Below, one piece after another: positions 13,031 through 24,975 of a stretch of DNA of 64,000 bases (its first letter is position 1; each line of letters opens with the position of its first letter). The position numbers were made by a program, and so were the translations under genes. Under the pieces are notes generated by a model that saw only the letters and a list, made by a program, of their open reading frames with translations, was not told where the DNA came from and searched no databases. Origin of the DNA: Aphrophora alni (taxonomy: Eukaryota; Arthropoda; Insecta; Hemiptera; Aphrophoridae); the NCBI GenBank assembly GCA_963513935.1, contig OY740773.1, forward strand, positions 96,147,291 through 96,211,290. Direction: 5' to 3'.

Positions 13031-15186
13031 TTATAACCATACCTACAACAGAAGGAAGGTTAGTTTACCGATTAGTTATTTTCCCATATTTTAGACTATT
13101 TTCATATATAGAGGGAATTATTCTACATATCTGGTTAAAAGCTATTTTTGTCTACTATTATACACATGTAAATAAATGACTCAAAATTATAAATTTGTAA
13201 TAATTCTACTGTACAAAAATAAGCAAACAACTTATACGTTTCTGAAAATTTGACTGTAATCATAGAATTTAATTGTTACAATTAATTAATATAAACAATA
13301 ATACATTAAAGGATAAAATAAAGCAAAAGCTTAAAGTTCCAAATATTTTAAGAATATAAATGAGCTACAATTGTTTCGCCTTGCGGCATCATCGGGCAAC
13401 TGATAATTTACAGGTATAGACAACTATTTAAACATAAGTAACAGCAAACTGAAATATAATAGATAAATCGGGAAAGGTAGGGGGATGACCTAGTAGGTAG
13501 ATAAAGATTAATGAACTTTGTTACAGATGGGTTTTAGAAGGGGTGACGAATTTAATATAATTTGGTCATTTAAGTTGAGAATATGCCTAAGTGAAATAGG
13601 TCTATTTATTTCTAAACATTCTAAATTATTTAATCTATTCTTTTATTTTCTATATGTAAGAGTTTTACATTCAATTTCGGATCAAAACTATGACCTGAGT
13701 CCAAAAAGTTAATAATACATTATATATGATTTTGTTTGTTCAGTAGAAAAAATGTTTTCGCCTGCGTCTTCTTATTTTACGAATTTGTACGAATTGTGTT
13801 GATTTATTTTCAGTCAATATTACTTTCGGCTCTACATGAGTAGGCAAGTAGACTAAAATAATATTTTGTAAAAACATTATTCCTTTCATAACTAAACCAC
13901 AAGCTTTATGCACTACCGAGTTCACAAAACCCTTTCCTTTTCTTAATACTGATGATGGTCCAACTTTTTTTTTTACTATCCTACATGTGCATTTTGAATC
14001 ATTTACTTTATGTAGATTTTTATCCTACATATTAACTTATTAAAATTTCAAGTGCTTTAAATTTAGCGTTTACGACTATATTCCAACTTAATGTATGAAT
14101 TCCCTTAGAAAGTTACGTAATTCCTCAGGGAAACAAGTAGGAACATTAGTGCGGACTGTCGTTGGAAGATAAATCGATGAAAGTCGAACAGTAATTTCCT
14201 GAGATATGTTCTACAAGGAATAAGGGAGGTTGCATGAAGAGGGAGTATTCTCTAAAGATCACTTGTGTCCGAAGTAAATCAAACATAAGTGAGAATAAAG
14301 TAAGCTCTTTTAGTAGCATTTTATTTCAACTTAGTATTCGTTCAAACAATTTTATAACCCCACATACATGTTTGGAGACTGTTGGATTATTTCTATTTTA
14401 ACGGATTTAGGACAAACAGTATTTCATTACTGTTTATCAGAAGAAATATATCGTTAACAATACCTACTTAAATAACAAATTCCGAATTTGTAGAGTCCAC
14501 TTTTTAATAACAGAATCCCCTCATTAACAGCTGTATTGTTGCAATAGAGCATTTCAAGAACAAATATCGTTATATTTTGATAACTAAATAGACAAAAAGG
14601 AGGTAACTTTCAAGCATATAGGTATGACGAATTAGTAGTTGGATAGTTGTCCTATTTAGTTAACTCTGTTGTTATTATGTGTTTGATGTTGTTATTATAT
14701 TAAGTTTTATATGAACTTTGTTTCTTTGAATAAATTTCATTTACTTTATTCATGTGTAAGAAAGTTGCATTACTGTTGTGTAGTTTCTTTAATATTATTA
14801 AATGTTGGTTATTAGAAAAAAAAGTATCATTTGGTTTAGTATTAAACAAAATAGTTCACTTTTTCATAATTGTATCTAACAAAGAACATAAAGGTAATTA
14901 TAATGGGTTAGGATATTCGTCATATATTATAATTTAATACCACTTTTTAAGTAATATTACTTATCCAATATATTGTATTTAAAAAAGTAGCTGTTGGTCA
15001 ATAATAAATAAATTAAATTTTCTAATAATATGGTTCTGAATAAAATATACCTTTTTCCTTAAATGAAATCAATTAACTAAAGTGTAATATAACTCATTCA
15101 TGAAACACATTTTTCTGTTTTTAAATTTATCCACAGAAGTAAACTTACTTTTAAAATTAATTAACAAATTATAACTTTTGTTTCAG
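13031..15186. other. AT-rich non-coding DNA
   Basis: No gene recognised apart from the hammerhead-like motif at 13366-13402. Short open frames at 13518, 13740 and 14752 have no splice context or recognisable motif. Confidence 0.6.
13366..13402 (-). ncRNA. hammerhead-ribozyme-like motif
   Basis: On the minus strand the order is CCGATGA, a short GC-rich hairpin (TGCC-GCAA-GGC) and GAAAC, then AATTGTAGC. This is the arrangement of the minimal hammerhead core (CUGAUGA, stem II, GAAA) found in terminal repeats of Penelope-like elements. The expected U at the second core position is C, and stems I and III are not clearly formed. It is best read as a decayed ribozyme marking an old Penelope-like element end. 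Confidence 0.45.
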
Positions 15187-15227
15187 GTAATACTGTAATG
15201 CAAAAAATGAAAGAGAATATTTCAGTT
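15187..15227 (+). CDS. possible 41-bp micro-exon
   Basis: A strong acceptor (TTTTGTTTCAG) and a strong donor (GTAAGTATG) bracket 41 bp. One frame is open from entry phase 1 (two bases completing a codon) to exit phase 0, encoding NTVMQKMKENISV. Splice signals are the main support; the segment is too short to assign. Confidence 0.3.
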
Positions 15228-16307
15228 GTAAGTATGCTATAAATAATCATTATTTTCTTTGTTTTTTTAATAATTTATATAATATGGTGTAGTTATGTAA
15301 CGGATGGATATATTTAGGACTTTCGAAAACTATACAGTTTAAATTACGTACTTTTATGGAATATTGTGAAGTAATCCACATTAGTAATTGTGTGTATTAC
15401 TGTAGTTCAATGAGGCAATTCAATTAAATTTTGTTTTTAATTATTACGTTTTCACATATAATTCAGATCATATAGATTTAGTAATGGGCACAACCTTTTG
15501 TTCTTTATATCGATAAAGTTAGGATATTTTTAATTCCATGAAAATTTGGGAATGGGATTTTGAAATGAAGTTTCTCTGTCGTCTGTGCAAGGCGTAAATT
15601 GTATCTTGACTAAATTTAGCTTCTTATCATAAATATTGGTCATGTTTTTGAAGCATTCCGCCTCAATTTTATGCGTAACTCGAAATCAGACAAAAATACT
15701 TTGATCAAATTTGACTTCAACAGGCTCAAATAAAACTCTCTGGTCATAATATTGTTTTTTATTACGATTTTTTGTTATAGTTTTTAAGGAGAGACTGTTT
15801 TAAACAGTAACGTAGAAGTAAATTTAAAAATTAGAAATTAGATTGCTGATGTTATGTCAACTGATTCTATTAATTTTAAATTTGATTCTTAGATTTATAT
15901 TTGATTTTTTTGTGTGTGTGTTTGTGTCAGACAATGTGGAACTAATATTGTGAACTAACATGAAATAAAAGAAACTTTGTAGTCAGAAAATATTGTTCTC
16001 TCAGTTGATTAACATTTTATTAAAATATTCACATTCATATTAACAAATCTATGGAGGTTAAAGTTTCCTTTAAATACTAAACCAATTTAAAAATTAACGT
16101 GTGTGAATATTGTTTTAAAAAGCATAACGGTACTTTCGAATATATTCTATGTATTTTATGTGAAATAAATAATCTCGGTAACAATGTACACATGACCTCC
16201 TACTACATATAGTATTAGAATTACAAACTTGGCTCTAAGCAGCACAGCATGTCATCTTGATTTCCCGAAAGAGCTATTCAAATCTTCGCCATCCTAAGTT
16301 CTGAAGA
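15228..16307. other. AT-rich non-coding DNA
   Basis: Nothing recognisable; possible intron sequence downstream of the micro-exon candidate. Confidence 0.5.
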
Positions 16308-16439
16308 TTAATTGTCTTGAGTGGGTGATTTATCAAACTTCCTGAAGCTCACTTCTTGGGTTGCATCTTCTTGTTTTTCTTTCTCATCATATATCGAGAG
16401 ATTTAAAACAAACTGTTGTTGAGATTTTGATGGATATTT
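16308..16439 (-). CDS. possible terminal coding exon
   Basis: On the minus strand a T-rich tract and CCTAAGCAG acceptor precede a phase-0 open frame of 43 codons ending in TAA at 16310-16308. The peptide starts KYPSKSQQQFVLNLS and ends FDKSPTQDN; it is hydrophilic, rich in Gln, Glu, Lys and Ser, and looks like a disordered C-terminus. No domain recognised. The weak point is that the upstream poly(T) run could create a chance acceptor. Confidence 0.35.
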   Translation of the reverse strand, partial: KYPSKSQQQFVLNLSIYDEKEKQEDATQEVSFRKFDKSPTQDN

Positions 16440-16511
16440 CTGCTTAGGGTTTTTATTAAAAAAAAAAAAATTATAATTACTGTCTTGGTCTCTATTCCTA
16501 TGTCTTAACAT

Positions 16512-17080
16512 CCGTCAGCACTGATTACTAGGTGTATTTATTTGCTCTAAACCTTAAGTTTACATCCTGCTCTAACCTCTAACCTAGTATATTATAACAA
16601 ATATTATTTATTTATTTAATTTTAATAGATTTTTAGTTTGGTTCTAAAGTTATTTTATAACAATGGATTGTCTACATTATTAATATGGTTTAATTAGATA
16701 TTTTTCATCAATTCTCTATATTTAAACTAACAGACCACGTGGCGAGACTATGAATCTCATTGTCAGGTATAAAACAAAGAGAACAAATGAGGTTCGAGTT
16801 CATTTCTTAAGTTACAGGTTTAGTTTTAGTTTAAAACGTGGTCCTAGGTTACTAGGCTATGTTTGTGTTTTTTCTGTTGCGCTCTTGATAACGATAGTTG
16901 ATTTATACTTTCGAAACGTCGTGTATCAGTTTTTTAATAAAAAATTGTGACAAATGTCCGATTAATCTATATTAGTTTTATTTTTCTAAACATCAACAAA
17001 AACATAGATTTATAAATTTTTTAATTTAAAAAAGTTTATATGAAAGATATAATTTCAACTCAAGAAATTATGACAACTCT
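16512..17080. other. AT-rich non-coding DNA
   Basis: No supported gene. A 66-codon frame at 16750-16950 has no splice support; part of it (16790-16880) loosely resembles 28365-28460, suggesting a diverged dispersed repeat. Confidence 0.4.
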
Positions 17081-17680
17081 TTGGTATTATGTAATAAAAT
17101 AACTTGAACTAGTGTCAATTAAATTGAATGTACGGTTGCTGTAGTGAGCTGGCGCGCCATCTTGCTGGAAGAAAATTGGTCCCTTTTCTTGTTCAATATC
17201 ATCTATTTGTGGGAAAACGTATAGTTCTAACATATCACAATAAATATTGCCATTAATTGTCTTCTCTGCGAAGATGAAAGGTCCGACGATACGATCATGC
17301 ATCAATCCACACCAAACATTGACTTTGGGCGAGTCTCGCTAATGTTTTATGAATTCATGCGGTGGCTCTGACCCCCAAATCCTACAATTGTGTCGATTGA
17401 CAGACCCACTTACGTGAAATGTCGCCTCATGACTTTTTCTAGGAAGTTCTCATTTTCTTCAATGCTGTCCAAATTGAAGACTGCAAAATCGACTCTTTTC
17501 ACTTTGTCAGTGATCTTGATTTCATGCAGAAGTTGAATCTTATACGCACGTAATTTAAGTCTCTTTCGCACCACTTTATACACGGTAGACTTAGGTATTC
17601 CCAACTCCAAACTTCGTTTTGCCAATGACTTTTTAGGGTTACGAGTACAAGACGTACGGATTCGTTCTTTGATGTTTTAT
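17081..17680 (-). pseudogene. Tc1/mariner-superfamily transposase remnant
   Basis: Minus-strand fragments of a cut-and-paste DNA transposase. First comes a helix-turn-helix segment (17625-17410), including LGIPKSTVYKVVRKRLKLR and LLHEIKITDKVKRVDFA. A frame change follows, with the phrases VNRHNCRIWGSEPPHEF and RDSPKVNVW. Last is 17305-17087, with GPFIFAEKTINGNIYCDMLE and FFQQDGAPAHYS, the DGAPxH block that carries the second catalytic Asp. The order matches the family, but the N-terminal part and the C-terminal tail are missing and at least one frameshift and stop are present. No flanking inverted repeats were recognised. It is dead. Confidence 0.85.
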
Positions 17681-17726
17681 CGTTCTAAGAATCAGTTTTT
17701 AATAAATGAAATATCATTTAAATATT

Positions 17727-17728
<2 letters not shown>

Positions 17729-17758
<30 letters not shown>
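17729..17758. repeat. (TA)15 microsatellite
   Basis: Perfect TA run next to the mariner remnant; these elements insert at TA. Confidence 0.95.
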
Positions 17759-17759
<1 letters not shown>

Positions 17760-19537
17760 ATATATTTTATTGTGATATGAATAAATTTCTAATAAAGTAA
17801 ATGATCTTTTGTTTACGTTTTCCATAATTTATGTATAAAAGATGAAATAATAAAACTTGCTTCCTTAGAAGATATTTATATAAATCCATGCATATATATT
17901 TCGTCATTAAAATTACATAAATCTTTTTGTAAATTAAATAGTTGTCGTAGGTTTAAATACTCAAATTTTTATAAATATAAGAATATATTAGTAGAAGATT
18001 ATAATAAGTAACAGGTTATAGTATAAAATATAACTTAAATTAAGTTTAAATAGTTCAATACTATAAAAACAGTATGAAATTAATAATTTACAACAAAACA
18101 AAATTGTTATTAAATATGATTTGTATCTCGTTAGCCTCCTCGTACATTACCATATTACCACTTAAATAAAATTCCGTTTTCTATTGAGATTTCTTTAAAT
18201 GAGTTCCCTTCTCTTAGGGTAATTTTTTTCTTCTAAATCTCATCGTAAATATCAGCGGCTTTACTGTATAAATTATCGAGAAGCTTATCGCATAATTCCT
18301 TTGGATGCAGATTTAAGCTTACTTATTTAACGTACTGTATGTCGATATATTAAACTTTTTATTATGATTACGTATACAAAAGTTTAATAATTCTAATACG
18401 TATTATTCCCCAGTAATCCGTAAATACTTAAAATCTTATTTTACCTTGGATGTGTTCAAAATAATTTCAATTTACAGTAAAATAAAAGCATCTTTATTGT
18501 TTAAGTGGGATTAAATGCTGAGTGAAATAAAGAGCGTGGCCTATTGTCATTTAAATTGTTTAAATACAAAGAGAATTTTGAGTACCGGTAAATTTACTTT
18601 CATCAAATGAGGCCTTTGTTAAAGAGCTGGAGACAAATGTACAACAATTATTTAGAACATTTTTTTATATTTCTCTTTTTGAAAGAAGTTACTGATCCAT
18701 AAGAATTGAATTAAATTTTTAAATTAATTTACGTAATTGTATAGGTTTATATCATAAGGTAAATATGATATTATTTCCTCAATTTACTGTTTCATATTTA
18801 TTATTAAAAAATAGATTATAATTTATTCTGTGAAATATCTGTTTTAAAAGTCCAAATATATATATTTACAGAACATGTAATTATTTAAACAATTATATAA
18901 ATTTTATAAAGAGTGAGAAGATTAAAACCATAAAATATATCAAATTATTGAAACTTAGGATATGCATTATGAGGGAAAAAAATCATTTACTTAAAATTTA
19001 ATTGATTTTTGTTAAATCGTGTTTATTGCAGCATCCTTAATCTAAATAACATATTTTTTACTTCTCCCATTCGAAATTCAGATTTTATAAAAACTAGAGG
19101 AAAAAAATATTTGAAATTAAGGTTATAACAAATAAATCTTGGAAATTACTTACCTGTATAGAATTTGTTACATAGAGAGTTACTTTACGTAAGGAAATAT
19201 TCTTAATAAATTAATAGTATATCACAAGGGTATGTACATATTTATGAAGTTATCTAGGTTTGATAACGGATTTCGAAAGATTGTATTTTTCTGATCGTAA
19301 ATGTATATTTGGTTAAATTATAAAAAAAAGTATAAGTGCAGGTGTATTCATATTGGGCTGCATGAGATGCACCAGATTAAATTATCATTCTTATCCGTTC
19401 AATTAAGTAATTCATTTCAACTACGCCACACGTTGAAATGTTAGCAAAGATCTTTTCTTCCTGCATATTAAAAAAATTCTTTAATATAATTCTGAAAATT
19501 TATTCATACTGTACCTCTTATTATACTTTTAATTTAT

Positions 19538-19563
19538 CATAATCATCATCATCATCATCATCA
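19538..19563. repeat. (ATC)n trinucleotide run
   Basis: About eight ATC units, perfect. Confidence 0.9.
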
Positions 19564-20599
19564 ATGTCCATTCAGGTTAATCCAGTTGGTATGTTACGGT
19601 CTCTTGTCTACACCTAGCAAATTATTCTTATATTACGGTATATTCTAACAGATTTTCTTCTCATTCATTATGTGTGCATACAGTTCAGATTTAATGTGCA
19701 CATAAAATATGTGTTAAACATTATTTTACCATTGACAATAACATAATACGAAAATCTATTTATAATCAAGTTTCATTATTGATTTTAATGCGATTATTTA
19801 TCTGCACATCTACAAATTATTATATAATAGTAATTATTATATAATTATATAAATTATTATATAATTTTATTCTGTAGATAAGCAGAACTATTGGGTTTGT
19901 TTTTGGTAATGAATATTATTTTATGAAAACTTGATAAATATAAATTTATAAAAATTATAGTTCATTCATTTTTCGTAAATATAATATATGTAGCACAGGC
20001 AAAATTAAAACAAATTTATAGAAATTAATCAAACATTAACAATAAAGTTAAATGAAAGGTAAAATATTACAAAACAAATAATTAATCACAATATTTTGTA
20101 GTAGACATATATGAAACAAATATACTTATATTCAGAACATGTCCAATATTGTAAGGGTATTATAAATATAAGTGTTTATATTATGTTTGGTATTATATAA
20201 TATTTGTTGTGTAAAAAGATATATTAATTACATTTCTTTACCTCAAAGTGCGATTTCATTAAAACACCGAGATAAATTTTAACAAATATATTCATCGAGA
20301 CAACTATTTTATAAAAAAAAAAAACCATCTGATATATTTCGAAAAACATTATTAATTAAATTATGAGAGGTTTAAAAAATAGGGTTAATTATACCTTAGA
20401 GAGAATTATCATAAAAGCCAGTTATGAAATCCCTATCACAGACGTTTTGATTAATATAAAGTCTTGAATATAAAACACCACTCCAGTACTCGGGGGGTTT
20501 TATGTGTTTACATTTCATTGAAAAATAGTTCTACCAAGTTTTATATTCTTTCCATTATTACTTTTTCCTGTTTTACCACTAAACATCCTTTTTAAGTTG

Positions 20600-20675
20600 A
20601 AGGCATACGCCATTCAACAAGAGGCACTCGTGCAGCAATGTATATCCACTTTGAATAGAATCCAAACTGTAAACT
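20600..20675 (-). repeat. dispersed repeat, copy C
   Basis: On the minus strand it matches 61100-61165 and, less well, 50620-50690: TTGGATTCTATTCAAAGTGG, then GCTGC and GAGTGCC. In all three copies the minus-strand (here plus-strand) reading gives a related short peptide phrase, GT-R/L-A-A-M-Y/H-IHFE. The family is unknown. Confidence 0.55.
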
Positions 20676-22002
20676 CACACTGTGTGATAAATTATAATTC
20701 TTCTATCTTCAAAAGTCTTAAAATACAACTTTTACATAAATTTATAACAAAATAATATAAATACATTTATACAAATACATACATACACCATACAGATTCT
20801 ATTCATTTCATCTAATAGGTTTGCTTACATTTTCTACAATACATATTAACAATATTGCTTTCCTATTGTTGAAATATATAAAAATGTTCCTTTCATATAA
20901 GTAATAAAATTTCCTATACGTTTTACAGGTCAGTTGTTTTATACATGTATCTCAAACATAAAGACGCGTCAGATAATTTTTTGATTAATACTACCTATGT
21001 ATTTTCTACATTTTGTTTTCATTTTATAAATTTGGAAGTATTTTAAATATTATTTTTAACATAATAACTTGCTGTCAGTGAATTTTATACTCTTGATTAG
21101 ATAAAAGGAAGTTCTTTGGAAGTTTTCTCATCTGGACCTACTATATAACTATGACCTCGATTGATAGTTCAAAATTTTAAAACTTCTTGGTTAGTTAGCG
21201 AACAAGTAGGTATAAGAAATAATAACTTATTAGTTACATTATGATGACATACAAATTACTTCAAATTTACAGTTTCTACTTTCAAAAATGTATATTTACA
21301 AAATAACAACAACGCACAGTCACAATTAATTTCTTGACAAACAATTCAAAATCTGTTTCATTAAAGCGGATTTTAAATTACCTATACAACTGTAAACTAC
21401 TCCAAGAAAGATGTATTAAGTTTCAAGAATAAATTTGAAAAAGTACTTCAGTATGTTGAAACATTCCATACAATCTCTAAAAGAAATGGTAAAGAATTTT
21501 TTTCATCATACAATGGTAGAGTAGTGTCACTAAAGAGGCATTTAATTTAAAAATTATATCCGATACAAATTTAGTACAAAGTAGCTTCAATGAAAGAGGG
21601 GAAAAATATTATAATTACAATAATAAAGGTTATTTAATTATTTATTTATTTTATATAAAGTCATAATACATTTTGTTCTTAAAGTTTTATAACATTTTAA
21701 AATTAAAATAATAACGTTAATTAATAATAAAAATGCAAAGTAAAACAATAAATCTGATTTCGTTTCTCGGATTATTTGTTATATAACTTGTTGTTTATGG
21801 ATTTATGAATTAATATTCAAATTTAAGATAAACGTATATGCATGTGACATATTAAAACATCCCCCCCTCCCAAATGCCTAGTAAAACCAGAAATGTAAAA
21901 CTTCCAGCTTATCTTGGCAAACAGTGTAACTAGAATATACCTCTTTCACAAAATCATAATTCATTCTTTAGAATTCACTCCTAACAAAATTGTTGTTGCC
22001 AG

Positions 22003-22172
22003 GTTTCGTAAAATATTTTAATCTCTGTACAAAAATTGGAACCCCTAATCCCTCTAACAAAGAATTGGAACAACATATTAGTTCTGAACAATTAATTTTA
22101 ATAAAAGAATGTTTACATTATTCGTTTCATTTTCACAAACAACAAGAGAACATTTTAAAGATTTTAACTGAG
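22003..22172 (+). CDS. internal coding exon of an unidentified gene
   Basis: A branch-point-like CTAAC and the acceptor TTGTTGTTGCCAG precede 170 bp open in one frame, ending at donor GAG|GTAATG. The exon enters after one codon base and leaves in phase 0. It encodes 56 residues, from FVKYFNLCTKIGTPNPSN through KELEQHISSEQL to ENILKILTE. The composition suggests amphipathic helices, as in an alpha-helical repeat protein. I do not recognise the family. Its entry phase does not match the exit phase of the micro-exon at 15187-15227, so they would not be joined directly. Confidence 0.5.
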
Positions 22173-24630
22173 GTAATGTTTTTAAATGTTATATGTGTGA
22201 ACATTTAACATAAGTTTGAAATATTCATAACATAACAGTTACGTTGAAAATGATCCGTGATATTAAGATTGTTTTTAAATATTTTATTTTGTATTTTGGA
22301 ATAATCAGAAAGTCTAGTGAAGAGACTAATTACAAAATACAGTATAAAATTACTCAAAGAATTAAAGTTAATACGGTTTTATTAAAAGGAAAATATATAT
22401 AATTAATACTATTACTTGTAACATTAGTCACGTTTTATTATTATTATTATTTGTATTTCATATTTCAGTAAATCATCTATTTAATACATTATTAAATTGT
22501 TAATAAATTCGTAGTTTTTATCAGTTGAAAGAATATTGTAAGTAAACCATTATTGACTAATAATCGATTTTTTACTCTAGCAGTGTTTGATCAAAATCAT
22601 TAAAAAATATTGAACAATCTAAAACACTCTCTTACGGAGTTACAACAATATATATTTTTTAATTTGCAAGTGAAGTTCATTATTTATAAACCCACATCTA
22701 GAAGACTATGGCGTAATATAATAAGTGTCATTAGAAGTTGTACTTTATTGCTGCATCGGAACCGATTATTTATGGCGGTAACCTCAATTGCAAAGTCAAT
22801 AATAATTCCAGTTTAACTGCAATGTTCTTATAGAAGTCATACATTAAAGAACATCGAATGAATTTATTACTACAGTTTCTAAAGTAATTTAATAATGATG
22901 AATTGTTCATTTCATTGATACAGTTTATTGTAACATTTGCCATCATTTACGTATAAAAAAATAATAAACGTAGTTTCTTCGGCAGTATGAATCAACTCTA
23001 GTTACGAAGTAATTAATGTCGAAAAAGAGTAATATGAAAAGAATTAACAGAGCCTAGAAGACTAGGGCCATGTAGCGACTCACCCCTAAAACTGGCTCTG
23101 AGCAATCATTATGACCAAGACAATACAAAGGAAGTCATGTAAAACCTTCAGTTCATAACTTCACATTGATAATAGTAATGGTAAATACCAAACTGAACAA
23201 ACAGGTCATAAAATGCTTAACAAAAAAGGGGTTGTATGCCAACGGCGTGAAGTGACAACGGTGTGCAGTGTTTCTTTAATGGTTATATTTATAGTGAAAG
23301 TCAATTATAAATTGAGCTCTTATTACCTAGGAATCTATAGAAATTTGTTCTTTAGTTTATTATGTGAATCTATTTACTAATTTACTAAACAAATAAATGC
23401 AGACTTATTGTATTTAATTTTTGAAACATACAATAAATAAACCATTGTACTTGGTTATCGGGAAAAAAAACATAATTTTTCTATAAAATGTGTTTTTCAG
23501 TTTAAAAAACAGAAAAAGAATTTGTACAAAAATGAATTAACGATCTAATTACTGTTAAAAAAAGTTGTTTCACAGAACGTCCCGTATCAGGAACAAAACA
23601 CGTTGTTTTAATTTAGTGTAACAATACAATGACGTGAACGTTAAAGGATTAACAATGAAATACCATTAAATGAAATTATTTTAATAGATATATTTGTCAT
23701 CTGTTTCTATCTAGATAATTAGTCTGAGGACAATCTTCTGCCATTCCGAACATCCTATTATTATTCATGTTTTTACAAAATAAACAATAAGACAATGCTA
23801 GGATTTGCAGAAGATTGTACTGAAACTAACCATTAAAATTAATAAATTATTCTGTCGTTTATCATCCATTGTGCATTTATACTAGTACACGAAGTTTCAA
23901 AATTATGGATGAAATCGGGGTATCAAGTGAAAAGAACAAAGAAATACATAGGGAAAACTCATAATGTAATTGAAGTCTCAAATAAAACGCCAAGCAAGTT
24001 TTGAAATAACGTTACGTTATTTAAAACCTAATTAAATATGAATATACACATTATCCTAGGTTAGCTATTGTAAAAATTATGTAGTTTTTTGTAGGAAGAT
24101 ATTTTCATTAAATTTTTTATTGCAATATCCACAAGTGTAGCTTCATTACAGTACATTGATTTCAACATCATTCCAAGAGCTGTGTAATATCGTTTCCATA
24201 AAAAATTTGATGAATCGTACTAAATTATATAGTACAATATAGAAACATCACACACAAACCAATAAAATAAACCCTTACATGGTAGAAAATCTTACAATTG
24301 GGTAGGGAGATGTCCTGATAACTGTCTAATCTAACTCAGTTTAGTATTTTATTTCAAAAATTAATCCTTACATAGGACTTTTTATTATTATCGACTTTTT
24401 CTACCAATAATTCATTATAACAATTCTTGAAAAGTAGTTAAAAATGAAATAAATTTGTAATTATACCAAATTTATAAACGCAATTTATTATTTTTTTATT
24501 TCACTAAGAAAATAAGTTAGGAAAACTAAATTTTTATTATGTAACTCAAGAAAAGTCGTATTATTTTGTTCACAAATAAATAAAATAAAAATACAACCCT
24601 GCAAGACATGCAGGTGAAACAAATACATAC
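22173..24630. other. AT-rich non-coding DNA
   Basis: No supported gene. A 68-codon plus frame at 22610-22816 has no clear splice support. Confidence 0.55.
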
Positions 24631-24709
24631 CTATTACACTTCCTGCTGTACGAAAGTTAAAGATAAGCAATATTAACAAAATAAAAAAGATGGAAATAAC
24701 CAATTTCAT
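24631..24709 (-). CDS. possible first coding exon with signal peptide
   Basis: On the minus strand an ATG at 24709 opens 26 codons plus one base, ending at a good donor (ATAG|GTATGT). The peptide MKLVISIFFILLILLIFNF is a textbook signal sequence: a basic residue near the start and an uninterrupted hydrophobic core. It is followed by RTAGS, a plausible cleavage region. A CTATATTTAAAGG TATA-like stretch lies about 20 bp upstream. This looks like exon 1 of a secreted protein with an exit phase of 1. The next exon would lie at lower coordinates and was not found. AT-rich sequence can mimic hydrophobic peptides, so confidence is moderate. Confidence 0.4.
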
Positions 24710-24820
24710 AATTGAAGCTCCTTTAAATATAGTGTTTTTTCTTAAAATTACATGTAACATGTAAAGTTATAATTTGAGTACCCAATAAGTATATACTTAC
24801 TTGAGTATATGTAATACATA

Positions 24821-24832
24821 CCCCCCCCCCCC
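24821..24832. repeat. C12 homopolymer
   Basis: Perfect run of 12 C, unusual in this AT-rich sequence; a second C12 run is at 41153-41164. Confidence 0.95.
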
Positions 24833-24975
24833 ACGTTTGCGACCGTCTTACCAGCTATTAAAACCGTTCACTGAAACATTCGAGAGTACTTTGTGAATAA
24901 AATCTTTCAAAGTTTGAAATTAAACGGTTAGAAAATTAAAATTAAAAGTTGAGAATATTATTTTAAGATCTCGTT

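Larger units (their letters stand above)
17759..22002. other. AT-rich non-coding DNA
   Basis: About 4.2 kb with no supported gene. It contains an (ATC)n run at 19538-19563 and one copy of a dispersed repeat (20600-20675, minus). Otherwise TA-rich low-complexity sequence. Confidence 0.6.
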
